DNA of 64,000 nucleotides from Cyanophora paradoxa. Its lineage: Eukaryota; Glaucocystophyceae; Cyanophorales; Cyanophoraceae. A program made the translations under genes and the position numbers. The notes below the pieces were generated by a model. That model had not been told where the DNA came from, ran no database searches, and saw nothing but the letters and a program-made list of their open reading frames with translations. How positions within the stretch are numbered: the first letter of the stretch is position 1; the number at the start of each line of letters is the position of its first letter. Below, piece by piece: positions 9,801 through 17,863 of the stretch. The stretch is from the NCBI GenBank assembly GCA_004431415.1, contig QPMI01000133.1:186001-250000 (forward strand), given 5' to 3'.

Positions 9801-10164
9801 GCACACCATCTAGATCTCGCGGCACTGGTATTTCTTCAACGTCTTGAAATATATTCGGGACGTCTTCTAGTATCGCCTCCTCGGCCTGAACGGCGTTTGC
9901 GCGAGCTGCTGCAATTGCGCCAAAATGGCCTGCGAGCTGGCTTTCAAATAATCGGCGAGCTGGGCGAACTGTCCCTCGCAATCGCAGCAGTGTCGCAATA
10001 TAGTTGCGAATCGTGCGGCCCCAGGTCCCGCCGCTAGCGTCTGCTAGGCGCATTAGTTTATTTCGAAATGTCCCGTGAATATATCCACGATCGTAAAGCT
10101 CTGTCGCTAAGTTTCTAAGTTCGGTCTTAAGTGCTGCAGTGGTGGCCATTGCAATCGCTTTCAA
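6823..10164 (-). CDS. polB: Protein-primed family B DNA polymerase
   Basis: An 1113-residue polymerase of the polinton type. Residues 1-350 are a long N-terminal region of unknown fold, perhaps the terminal-protein part. A Cys-rich zinc-ribbon-like block (CPCCGKM ... CTFCNNC) lies at about 373-395. The 3'-5' exonuclease has VCADFETF (Asp442, Glu444), VFYNGSGFDY (about 497-506) and YVEDD (594-598). Polymerase motif A is DLDVVSLYPTAM (683-694), motif B is KISMNGLYGK (822-831) and motif C is YTDTDS (922-927). All catalytic acidic residues are present, so the enzyme should be active. The insertion between motifs A and B fits protein-primed enzymes. It overlaps the integrase gene; upstream lies the repeat array described next. 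Confidence 0.93.
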   Translation of the reverse strand: MKAIAMATTAALKTELRNLATELYDRGYIHGTFRNKLMRLADASGGTWGRTIRNYIATLLRLRGTVRPARRLFESQLAGHFGAIAAARANAVQAEEAILEDVPNIFQDVEEIPVPRDLDGVLSHRHHRYPNLLFDKHVYAIEPNFDPESVKNLTIDILGQLGVAEMIGRFVIIRFRFDNNHMYTTQLIQIRQNGLQTLTESLDERIAQWMSAQLSYQEDDIWVVILIEVLIADNAAGALGNVPKLPFYHRTVDKLYCPMSPANDCVLECFEYVKLDPRGLSLKTVIEKLAKAPYASIRERLGLGKGMISLDRSTVEAICGFYSIDATVTEWTNTKFKELFRTQFDYSKRAILCNIDGHCYLIKKEATLGLERCPCCGKMFDLATHAEQCTFCNNCKRAYDPRKDHSSECQEMTRRQNVIGRQIKPCKPETEFTALDSVVCADFETFAADGKTHVPYAVSYCTIERGGVSSCELIYGEQTLDIFMRWLERRSEKTTLVFYNGSGFDYIFVYKWLVINRPNAAVNVLRSNGKIKNMSWKTAAGGPISTFDPCLHIQASLKQACKDYGCTNVKGDFDHSKIKTWEDVERFKSEWEPYVEDDVKAMTELYIKYSTAVFDLYGLNVNTTQTTTASAMAFQIHRQTLINPISLPTYKDDQVLRQAIYGGRCLPFKRKFVSSGPDDYLVDLDVVSLYPTAMYENWFPTGKYKHITSPDALDRFCKFVQSSQRSLMFIACVDVTIPQNLLLSPLPRHESNLGWSNLKPIERGWYTSVDINRAIKLGCEVTKVHEVYLFDGKDQIFKTYMERMYCQKARSRKGTAQYATSKISMNGLYGKYCQRPVITTSDLVTSYKRFREIQRSAQITDISIESDTRMFVTYEIEESKRDRAVSKPCFIGAFILSYSREIMDRFLIEIGAYWNIDAMPFYTDTDSLIVHRKYADLLRAKGYMKPAYDIATATDADICRQELGKLDCDIKGRIVEAYFIGPKLYTCLFVRDSDAQFDLHVRAKGIPQSWIQEHWLPDEPEARKGALDRRIALEAYRCMLEDPAYQPKCTIESKLARVYKPNGRQRESGISFSSMIQIPFARQLNRSQYTKRKIISDEYYSSVPHEYRAGESN

Positions 10165-10249
10165 GAAGAGGGACTGAAATTATTTTTGGATTTCAACGCA
10201 ACAATCTCTGACTGTCAGTTAAACTGAGAGGAACCTTTAAGCCATAGCT

Positions 10250-10766
10250 CAGACGTTCGCGACTTTGGACAAAAGTTCACGTCGACGTTCGCGACTTTGG
10301 ACAAAAGTTCACGTCGACGTTCGCGACTTTGGACAAAAGTTCACGTCCAAAATCCTCAAGCATGCTGGCGCACCCCCGCGCATGTCTCGCGCAATCTAGA
10401 CGCTAATATAGCCTCAATTACACTATAAGAGACGACTAGACTAGCTGCTAGCCAATTTGGGCGACGTTCTGAAGTTCGTGACTTTGGACAAAAGTTCACG
10501 TCCAAAATCCTCAAGCATGCTGGCGCATCCCCACGCGTGTGTGGCATGATCAAAGCGCTAGTATAGCCTCAATTACACCACAGGAGACTACTAGACTACT
10601 TGCTAGCCGATTCGGGCGCCGTTCTGAAGTTCGTGACTTTGGACAAAAGTTCACGTCCAAGGTCGCCTAGTGACTTTGGACAAAAGTTCACGTCCAAGGT
10701 CGCCTAGTGACTTTGGACAAAAGTTCACGTCCAAGGTCGCCTAGTGACTTTGGACAAAAGTTCAAG
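10250..10766. repeat. Iteron-like array upstream of the PLV polymerase
   Basis: Eight copies of GACTTTGGACAAAAGTTCAC are present. Three are in tandem at 10261-10346 with a 32-base period (linker GTCGACGTTCGC). One lies near 10482. Four lie at 10634-10764 with a 37-base period (linker GTCCAAGGTCGCCTAGT), the last being cut at TTCAAGAG. A larger tandem duplication of about 150 bases (10340-10490 and 10490-10640) carries the middle copies. Within a unit, TTGGAC and GTCCAA can pair around a 10-base loop. The array fills the space between the polymerase start and the 3' end of the histone gene. Confidence 0.85.
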
Positions 10767-10774
10767 AGCAATCT

Positions 10775-11352
10775 CTAGGCCTTATCGATCTGGCTATCCT
10801 TATCACTGTCAGGCTTGATGATCTTCGAGATCTCTCCGCGAATGCGGCGTGCAAGTTGAATGTCCTTCGGCATGATAGTGACGCTGCAACGGAAAACGAT
10901 TAGAGGATTGCAGGATATGACAAAAAGCAAGTTGGCTCACCGTTTAGCATGAATCGCGCACAGGTTAGCATCTTCGAACACTCCCACCAGGTAAGCCTCG
11001 GCGGCAGTCTGGATCGCCAGCATGGCGTGCGACTGGAAGCGCAAGAGGGGATTAATGTCCTGAGTGATCTCGCGAACGAGTCGCTGGAATGGCAGCTTGC
11101 GAATCAGGAGATCCGTGGTCTTCTGGTACTTGCGGATCTCGCGCAACGCCACAGTGCCTGCAATCGTGATAATTAGATGAAAGCGACGGACGCACAGCTG
11201 CAGGGAATCCGTTGCTTACCTGGGCGATAGCGATACGGTTTCTTGACTGGGCTAGCCGCAATCGCGCGTTTCTTGGCTACAATGCTCAGTCTCGCCTTGC
11301 GTTCAGCGTTGTCTACAGTGCGCTTGGTCGGGTTGGCCTTCACGCGCGCCAT
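10775..11352 (-). CDS. Divergent histone H3, three exons
   Basis: A histone H3 core nucleosome protein of about 152 residues. The exons are 11220-11352, 10941-11157 and 10775-10883, with introns GTAAGC...GCAG and GTGAGC...GCAG; the phases join exactly. The start is the second ATG, giving [10 protein letters not shown] as the tail. Core motifs are [57 protein letters not shown] and [17 protein letters not shown]. The tail aligns without gaps: K4, K9, K18, K27 and K36 are kept, but S10 and S28 are both Arg, K14 is Asn and K23 is Ile. The Dot1 site region (FKTD in ordinary H3) reads INPL. A C-terminal extension of about 18 residues follows RRIRGE. Introns argue for a host nuclear variant, not a viral histone. 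Confidence 0.92.
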
Positions 11353-11450
11353 GTTTGCTGCTCGCACTCTATGTAGCTAGATCTGGAGGAGTGAGCCGCC
11401 TGGGGAAGTTGAGATGGGCACCTTTGATGGAAGCATGGGTACGCTAGCGC
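11353..11450. promoter_or_regulatory. 5' flank of the histone gene
   Basis: The minus-strand 5' flank of histone H3. I see no clear TATA box or histone-specific element in it. The region leads straight into the repeat family to the right. Confidence 0.2.
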
Positions 11451-12135
11451 TGCCTGGGAAGTTGTTTTTCACTTTTTCGGTTCACTTTGAAGCCAGCGGC
11501 GAAGCGACTTGTTTTTCGATTATTTTAACAACTTCGAAGTCATTTTTTGATCATATATATATTCAATGTATCTACTAGTAGCCTAGTAGCAGGTACTATG
11601 GAGGCCTGGAGGCTGGGGCCCGGGGGCCTGGGGCCCGGGCCCCGCGCAGGGCTGCAGCTGGTTTTCAATGATATTCACAACTTCGAAGTCGTTTTTTTGC
11701 CTGCCTGGGAAGTTGTTTTTCACTTTTTCGGTTCACTTTGAAGCCAGTGGCGAAACGACTTGTTTTTCGATTTTTTAACAACTTCGAAGTCATTTTTTGA
11801 TCATATATATATTCAATGTATCTACTAGTAGCCTAGTAGCAGGTACTGGGCCTGGAGGCTGGGGGCCTGGGGCCCGGGCCCCGCGCAGGGCTGCACGCAG
11901 GGCTGCAGCCTCGGGCCTGGCCACAAAAAAATAGCTTGAAAGTGACCGGAAAAACCAAAAAATAACTTCCAAGTCGGACGCTGATTGGCCGATGTGACGT
12001 AACACGAGCCTCGGAGCCAGCCGGCCTGGGGCCCCGGGGCCCGGGCCCCGCGCAGGGCTGCAGCCTCGGGCCTGGCAACAAAAAAATAGCTTGAAAGTGA
12101 CCGGAAAAACCAAAAAATAACTTCCAAGTCGGACG
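11451..12135. repeat. Four-copy repeat family, two in each orientation
   Basis: Two direct copies of about 150 bases (11451-11597 and 11700-11847) share CCTGGGAAGTTGTTTTTCAC and end in ATCTACTAGTAGCCTAGTAG. They are followed by two copies (about 11890-11972 and 12058-12135) of GGCCTGG...AAAAAATAGC...CTTCCAAGTCGGACG. Read in reverse complement, the second pair resembles the first (GGAAGTT-T-rich-TTTTTC-GGT-CACTTT-AAGC). GC-rich palindromes (GGGCCCGGGCCCC) separate the units. Open frames here are translations of the repeats and are not genes. The origin is unknown; a MITE-like or viral-end family is possible. Confidence 0.7.
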
Positions 12136-13167
12136 GCCTCGGAGCATAATACTGATAAAGTACAGACCTTAATATTCTGCATTACGGTAGCTAGTAGTAT
12201 AGCTATAGCTAGAGCCGGCGCACCGGTGCCATAACACTGCCATTACTGTGCAGTACACTGCCGTACCGCCGGCGCGGTCGACGTCGATATCGCCGAGTCG
12301 ATCCGGTCCCGGGCCTCCCGCGGCCGCCATGCAGACTCCCGGCCCGCCGGCGCCGCCGGGCCGGCGCGGGTCCGCCGCGTACCGTACTAACCGTAGTACT
12401 GTGGCACGCGTACCGTACTAACCGTAGTACTAGCTATACTATGATAGTCAGGTCCGTCGAGATCCGTGGTAAGTTTGCGGCACGGAACCTTGACATGATT
12501 GGCCCGGCCCTGGCAAGCAGCCGGCGCCGCCGGCTCAGCGGCTGGGAAAAACAATGCAAAACCAACTTTGAAGTCATCACTTTGAAATTGGAACTACAAA
12601 TTAAGGTTATATTTGATAGAGTTTCAACTGTACCCTAAAGCTGAACATCACTGTACCACTCCTTCTTTTTTTTCACGAGCAGGAGCGTAGAACTTCTCCA
12701 GCGAGCAGCTGAGCGAGCGGGGTGCACGCCGCCTTTGCGAGCATTCATAGTTCATCATAGAGCACCGTTTCCAGCTGTCCGCGGCGCCCGTACGTGTAGA
12801 ACTTTCCAAGCCTTCCTCATGGCTTGCACTGCTACGTCCTCACCATCGCGCACTCAGATCGCTTGAAACAAGTTTGGAACACGATATATAACACCTTCGA
12901 AGCCTCTAATCCGTGCGCCAGCCGCCCTCGCAGAGCACCCGTTGCTTTCGCCGAGTCGAATTCATTTCATTCACTTTCTTTCGAATTCGAATTCCAACTC
13001 GAACTTCGGAAGCGGTTAAGGCATAATAAGTTTTAATAAAATAACGTTTTAAATTTTAAATTATTGGGTACACGATTATTCAGATATTGATAGTGACCAG
13101 CTACATACTTTTATTTAATTTAATTTTGTAATTTGGCTTACCGTTTGTTATTAACGCAGATCAGACC
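12136..13167. other. Non-coding spacer before the Rep gene
   Basis: About 1 kb without a convincing gene. It has palindrome-rich GC segments (12200-12380), a duplicated GCGTACCGTACTAACCGTAG at about 12380-12430, and an A/T-rich stretch at 13020-13150 that may hold the Rep promoter. The short open frames are not supported. Confidence 0.5.
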
Positions 13168-14698
13168 ATGGACAACTTCGAAGTCGGAATGCAATTGGTG
13201 CACGTGAACAATTATGGGCCCGCGCCTGCAGCTGCGGGCGCCGGCGCCGGCGCCGGCGGTCCAGTGCCCGCCGCCGCGCCAGCTGCGCATGCAGCTCCAG
13301 CTGTGACTAGGGTCAAGCCGCCCAAAAAAAGTGTCCTGTTCCACTTCGTGATCACGGTAGAAGTCATCGTCGATCCGGAAACTGGTCGGGACACCTGGAG
13401 AGTCCTGCCAATCACGGGCGAAGATTCATTGTTCAACATGCCCGGGTTCGAGCACCTGCGCTACTGTTGCTACCGCATGCGACGCAACCCTATCAACCCT
13501 GGGACGGTCCTGCTCGAGGTATGCATTCGGATGTCATATTCATATGCATATTCGTGTAGATTATTCATAGATGTGTCTACGCACATTCGCAGGGGATGCT
13601 TTACTACTATGAGCAACGTTACTTCACGAATGTGAAAATGGCCTTTCGAGGCTCCGGATTCAACATCAGTTGGCCTCGCATTGCGAACCTAGACAGGAAC
13701 CGCAACTTGCAGGCTCTGCGTACACGCTACATGTCGGGCGAGCAAATCGCGTTTGCTGAGCACGGCGACATTGTCAACCAGAGAGGCGCTCGGAGGGACC
13801 TTCGAGACATGGAGGAGTGGATCGTGGAAAATCAGGCCACATTTGATCAGGTAGCGATCAATAGCCTATATATCTAGTTAATAGCTAGGCCTTTATAAAA
13901 TAGCTAATCGCATGTGCATATATATATGACAATCGAAAGTCAGAAATTCCTAAGCTTGTAGTTGCAATTGCAGACGTAGTTCATCTTTAATTTTAATTCG
14001 AATTCCTGATCAGGTCGCGGACCACTTCTCACACAAGGCTATCAAATACCGCTCTTTTTTGACGGAACTCTGCTCCTTCAATACCCCACCAAAGCCGGAG
14101 ACGAGCATTACCCTTATTTGGGGAGACGCTGGATCTGCGAAGTCATCTGCCATCAGGAGCCTTCCTGGAGTCTACTTCAAGCCTAAAATCAGCAACAAGC
14201 AGGGTGATAATGACTTCTGGACGACTGATTACAAGGGTGAGAGTATTGTATGCCTGGACGAGTTCACAGGCGAGTACTCCATCGAAACCATCAATGGCTG
14301 GTGCAATCCTGGGAACATACGAGTTCGGGTTCTCTATGGCTGGATCGCGTTGTGCGCCACAGAGATCGTCATTATCTCGAACGACTTCATCAGAAACATG
14401 GCAGCTCTGCAGGGTAATTAGTTATATAATTAATTATGAAAGATGACTTTCGCAACTGATCCTGTAACCTAACTCAGATACTTCTGAGGCCGTTTGGACC
14501 GCCTTTTTCCGCCGTGTTAAGAAAGTGATCCGGATGAATGGCAAGGTCGCTGAGGCCCGCAATGGCGCCGCAATGGCAGGCGCTGCACCCGTAGTGGTCA
14601 ATGCAAACAACCGTCCTGCTCAGGAGGTTATTGCTGAGATTGTGAACGCGACGGGAATCAACCAGGACGACGACCAGGATCAGGACGATCAAGAGTAA
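13168..14698 (+). CDS. rep: Endogenous CRESS-DNA-virus-type Rep homologue, four exons
   Basis: About 411 residues from exons 13168-13518, 13593-13850, 14014-14413 and 14478-14698; GT-AG introns, phases exact. The C-terminal half is a superfamily 3 helicase: Walker A GDAGSAKSS, Walker B IVCLDEFTG, motif C EIVIISND. The N-terminal half aligns in outline with Rep endonucleases: exon 2 ends its domain with YMSGEQIAFAEHGDIV then NQRGARRDL, the block that follows the catalytic Tyr in circovirus-like Reps. But the HUH motif position reads LLEG instead of HLQG, and the Tyr motif lacks its Lys. Nicking is therefore unlikely; the ATPase part looks preserved. A Pro/Ala/Gly-rich N-terminus and a poly-acidic C-terminus (DDDQDQDDQE) are additions. 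Introns show it is a nuclear, resident gene. Confidence 0.8.
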
Positions 14699-14715
14699 AT
14701 TAAATACATTCATTG

Positions 14716-14900
14716 TGAAAAATCAGCTATAGCTAGGTTTCTTGTGAGCCAAAGGCTACGCAAGCTGGCTATAGTCAACGCTTTTGAAAATCAGCTAGGT
14801 TTCTTGTGAGCCAAAGGCTACGCAAGCTAGCTTTAGTCAGCTTTCGAAAATCAGCTAGGTTTCTTGTGAGCCAAATGCTACGCAAGCTAGCTGGCATTCT
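14716..14900. repeat. Three tandem repeats after Rep
   Basis: Three near-identical units of about 60 bases at roughly 14725, 14787 and 14847 carry AATCAGCTAGGTTTCTTGTG then AGCCAAAGGCTACGCAAGCT. The unit contains small inverted arms (AGCTAG/CTAGCT, AGCC/GGCT). It follows the Rep stop by about 20 bases and may include its 3'-end signals or be a relic of a replication origin region; neither is proved. Confidence 0.7.
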
Positions 14901-15128
14901 CTCCTGAGGCCGCAGCAGACCGCGCGCAAGCAACCGGGGCCCCAAGTACACCCACACACGCCCTCCTAAACTCAGTTCCGATATCTCCCTAAACTAACGC
15001 CTAATCAACACGTCCACTCTAGCTCACTAATTTCGCTCAATGATCACGCTTATAGGGGTGGACCCCTGATGGTAAAACCAGACTTTGGGGGGCGGTCTGG
15101 TTTGAGGGGGGGTCCTCCCCTTTACAAC
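14901..15128. other. Junction zone with three hairpins
   Basis: This is the spacer between the Rep repeats and the AT-rich viral block. Three inverted repeats lie close together at 15054-15122: AGGGGTGGACCCCT; AAACCAGAC...GTCTGGTTT around TTTGGGGGGCG; and GGGGGGTCCTCCCC. Base composition drops in GC right after them. They mark the left edge of the AT-rich block. Confidence 0.5.
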
Positions 15129-15614
15129 ATAGCAGAGACAGAGATAAAATCATTTACACTTTCTCCAACTTGCTATTTGAAAAGGACTTATTGCCCACGA
15201 CTGTGTGTCGCAAGACAGATTCCTAATCAAACAGGATCTTCAACATGTTCAAATGGTCAATCTGTCTTCATTTCACCACCTACTTACGGCACCTATCTTA
15301 TTGACAATGAAGGCAACTTTGGATCTTCACGATTTACAGCACCCGTTGCGGGTGTTTACCGTTTTTTCTATACAACTATGAGGATAGATAATCAGACTTC
15401 TTATGTAACTGTGTTTCGGCTACACATAAATGGAGTTGCATCCAATTACGAATTTAGTTGTTCACATAATGGATATGTTTCGCCGGCAATCACATATGAA
15501 ACATTAATAACTCTGAATACTGGGGACAATGTTTCAGTGGTGAACTCATCTGGTGTTACTATCACACTGGACACACGATCTTTCTTGGGTTGCTATCTGG
15601 TAAGCACCATATAA
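15069..15614 (+). CDS. 5'-truncated fibre protein, C1q/TNF-like domain
   Basis: The open frame is 181 codons, but only the part from about residue 24 (IKSFTLSPTCYLK) looks like real protein. From there it matches the C-terminal domain of the next gene: both have SFTL..xCYLK, then FxSSRFTAPVAGVYRF or NGRFTAPVAGHYRL. The RFTAPVAGxYRF strand is the hallmark of C1q/TNF-like jelly rolls at the tips of viral and phage fibres. The shared N-terminal module of the three intact paralogues is missing, and the frame runs into the hairpins of the junction instead. I infer that the left end of the viral block cut this gene; the first 20 residues (FGGRSGLRGGPP) are junction sequence. Confidence 0.65.
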   Translation: MVKPDFGGRSGLRGGPPLYNIAETEIKSFTLSPTCYLKRTYCPRLCVARQIPNQTGSSTCSNGQSVFISPPTYGTYLIDNEGNFGSSRFTAPVAGVYRFFYTTMRIDNQTSYVTVFRLHINGVASNYEFSCSHNGYVSPAITYETLITLNTGDNVSVVNSSGVTITLDTRSFLGCYLVSTI

Positions 15615-15636
15615 TATTGTCTGTATAGTATAAAGA

Positions 15637-16662
15637 ATGTCTACACAAATAGCCGTTCCTGTTTTCTGTTATGCCGCCCCAAAAATACATCAACTTAACC
15701 ACACAGTCACAGATGCAACCCCTGGTTTTATTTGCACAGAAACAACAGGAGCCGATTCATTTTCTCAAAACTCTGTGATTAGATGCAAAGAAATACGATG
15801 TGATCGCAATAACGGAAAGGTAAGAACCACAGGTTTAATAGTTTCAAATAAGAACCAAGTTCAATCGGGATCAATTGTCCCAGATTCAGCTATTTATGAT
15901 GATGTGGGAGGGTTCACCACACCTAAAATAGTTACTTTTGATAATACAAGTAATAACTCGGCTCTTGTGGTTAAAAGTGGAGGTGCCTACATTGGAGATG
16001 GAGCAAGGATAAATGGGAATCTCACAACTGAACAAATCACAGTAACAGGAGCAACTACATTTAATGATTTGGTGACAGCCAATGGGGGTGTGTATGTTCC
16101 TGGGGCGCAACAATCTATTGTGACAGCAACTACCAAAATAGTGACACCTGAAATAGACACAGGATCAAGCGCAAATCTGGTTTTGAAACGCAACAGTGAT
16201 GTTATGGCGACCCTGGAAGCCAATAGTTTCACCCTAAATACAGGTTGTTATTTAAAGTATGATTTTCAACCTCGATTCTGTGCGCAACTGGGTTACACAC
16301 ACACTGCAACAAGTGCTGCTGTTCTAATCAATTGGACAACCGTTTTTATTGATAACAGAGGTGCATTCAATACAGGTAATGGAAGATTTACAGCCCCTGT
16401 CGCTGGTCATTACAGACTTACAGCAAACTCTCAATCAACAACCTCATCTGCTGTAAATCTCACAATGCAAGTGAATGACACTAACCCTGGGGGTGTATCC
16501 CTCTTCACCTCAGGAACTTCGACTACAATTGGTGTAAAACCTCTATATATTAATGGTATACTCAATCTTGCCGCGGGAGAATATGTAACACTTGTCACAG
16601 GAACCACAGGTAGTTATTCAAGTCGAACAATGTTTACAGCTGAACTTCTAAGTATCACATAA
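15637..16662 (+). CDS. Fibre-like protein A with C1q-like tip
   Basis: A 341-residue protein. Residues 1-135 form a module shared with the two paralogues downstream (AAPKIHQLNH, then NSVIRCKEIRCDRNNGKVRT, GLIVSN, and later GGAYIGDGARINGN). A middle stretch follows, then a C1q/TNF-like jelly roll (about 200-341) with NGRFTAPVAGHYRL and a final YSSRTMFTAELLS. The likely role is a trimeric virion fibre whose N-terminus anchors to the particle and whose tip binds a receptor or glycan on the host. It starts 22 bases after the previous gene on the same strand. Confidence 0.65.
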   Translation: MSTQIAVPVFCYAAPKIHQLNHTVTDATPGFICTETTGADSFSQNSVIRCKEIRCDRNNGKVRTTGLIVSNKNQVQSGSIVPDSAIYDDVGGFTTPKIVTFDNTSNNSALVVKSGGAYIGDGARINGNLTTEQITVTGATTFNDLVTANGGVYVPGAQQSIVTATTKIVTPEIDTGSSANLVLKRNSDVMATLEANSFTLNTGCYLKYDFQPRFCAQLGYTHTATSAAVLINWTTVFIDNRGAFNTGNGRFTAPVAGHYRLTANSQSTTSSAVNLTMQVNDTNPGGVSLFTSGTSTTIGVKPLYINGILNLAAGEYVTLVTGTTGSYSSRTMFTAELLSIT

Positions 16663-16683
16663 ATTTCTTTCTATTAAGTAGGA

Positions 16684-16950
16684 ATGTCAAATATCTATCA
16701 AGTAGGTCTATCTGATACTGAGAAATTGGGAATGGAATATTGCGCTGCTTCTGTTCAGGATTGGATCGATAATGTGGTTCACAATAGGGCAAGAATTGCA
16801 ATCGATGATATTGTTCAAAAAGAAATTCAATCTTGCATCTCATCAGGAGTTCAAATACCAACCTCAAAGGAAGCGATTGTGTTACAGGCATTCCAAAGGG
16901 GAACTGTAAAGAAAGGCATAGAGTATAATAATCTCACAGAAGAGCAATAA
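16684..16950 (+). CDS. Small protein of fibre gene clusters
   Basis: An 88-residue, mostly helical protein. The pattern LSDTEKLGMEYCAASVQDWI followed by VVHNRARIAIDDIVQKEI is familiar from small proteins encoded among tail-fibre genes of marine phages and some algal viruses; their function is not known to me. It sits between two fibre-like genes on the same strand (21 bases after the first), which supports a structural or assembly role. Confidence 0.5.
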   Translation: MSNIYQVGLSDTEKLGMEYCAASVQDWIDNVVHNRARIAIDDIVQKEIQSCISSGVQIPTSKEAIVLQAFQRGTVKKGIEYNNLTEEQ

Positions 16951-16985
16951 ACATTATTTTTCTTTCCTTCTTAGTAAAAGAAGCA

Positions 16986-17840
16986 ATGGGCGAATATAAT
17001 CGAGTTCAACTTCCAATATATTCCCTTGGATCCCCAGCAATGCACTTTCGCCAGCATGAAGTTAATGATGAGGTTCGTGGTTTAGAATCCACAGAGAGAC
17101 CCAATTCCAATGGTAACTCCTTTGATAAGAATTCGATTATTCGAGTTAAAGAGCTGAGAGCTGATAAGAACTCAGGTGTGGTGAAAACAACTCGACTCCT
17201 GGTCTCAAATGCGAACTTTTTTCAACCTACTAATGGAGGTCCTGATGCTTACAGTGTTGATCTGAAAGCCCTTGATTTCGATAAGAATTCTGCTGCTGCT
17301 ACAATTCGTTCAGGTGGAGCATTTATTGGTGGTGGCTGTCGAGTTTCAGGTCAACTTTCTTCATCAATTTCGTATAATGATGTCCCAGATACTCTTGAAC
17401 AGAATGTGGAGAACCCACAACGAATTCGGTTCTATACACCAGTTGCACAGCAACCTTTTCTGCATTTCTATGTTGCATCATCTGTCACTCTTGAAAATTC
17501 AGAATTGGTTTCCATTACAGGAACTGATCGAGTGAGAAGGAATATTCCTCTTCCCACAGCAATGCTCTCAATGTGCAGAGCAAATAATAACCAACAGGGT
17601 CACAATTACCTATTCTTTGTTCAAGCATCAAATCATTTCGGTCGGGGATATTGTGTTTATAACAATCTGACATTTACTTATGATTTGTTTGTCACTGAGG
17701 TTGGAGTTTACAATACTATGATTATGGGACTGAGAACAGATATAGCAGCTGTTTCAGCACTTCGTGGGGTAAACATTGCAGATATCTTCACAACAGGGTT
17801 TTACCAGGAACCAGATGTGATTGATAACCCAACCCCATAA
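16986..17840 (+). CDS. Fibre-like protein B
   Basis: A 284-residue paralogue of the neighbouring fibre-like proteins. The N-terminal module reads SLGSPAMHFRQHEVNDEVRG, then NSIIRVKELRADKNSGVVKT, LLVSNA and GGAFIGGGCRVSG. After it the C-terminal half (about 125-284) is different from that of protein A and shows no C1q signature; it shares its overall plan with protein C (a segment IRFYTPVAQQPFLHFYV against IRTYVPSMNAPYIIKIF). The likely role is a fibre with an alternative tip. It is intact. Confidence 0.6.
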   Translation: MGEYNRVQLPIYSLGSPAMHFRQHEVNDEVRGLESTERPNSNGNSFDKNSIIRVKELRADKNSGVVKTTRLLVSNANFFQPTNGGPDAYSVDLKALDFDKNSAAATIRSGGAFIGGGCRVSGQLSSSISYNDVPDTLEQNVENPQRIRFYTPVAQQPFLHFYVASSVTLENSELVSITGTDRVRRNIPLPTAMLSMCRANNNQQGHNYLFFVQASNHFGRGYCVYNNLTFTYDLFVTEVGVYNTMIMGLRTDIAAVSALRGVNIADIFTTGFYQEPDVIDNPTP

Positions 17841-17863
17841 ATTATATATCTGTTTAATGTAAA

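Noticed and set aside
10634-10764. Regular repeats with equal spacing, CRISPR-like
   Set aside because: The linkers between the repeats are also identical, so there are no spacers; the host is eukaryotic and no cas genes are near.
10775-11352. Virus-encoded histone
   Set aside because: Two spliceosomal introns and position outside the PLV genes favour a host gene; viral histones known to me are intronless.
11790-12182. Overlapping minus-strand open frames with similar proteins (FFGFSGHFQAIF)
   Set aside because: They are translations of the nucleotide repeat units in several frames, not conserved genes.
15321-16662. Animal contamination because of C1q-like domains
   Set aside because: C1q/TNF-like jelly rolls are common in phage and algal virus fibres; neighbours are viral and codon use is uniform.
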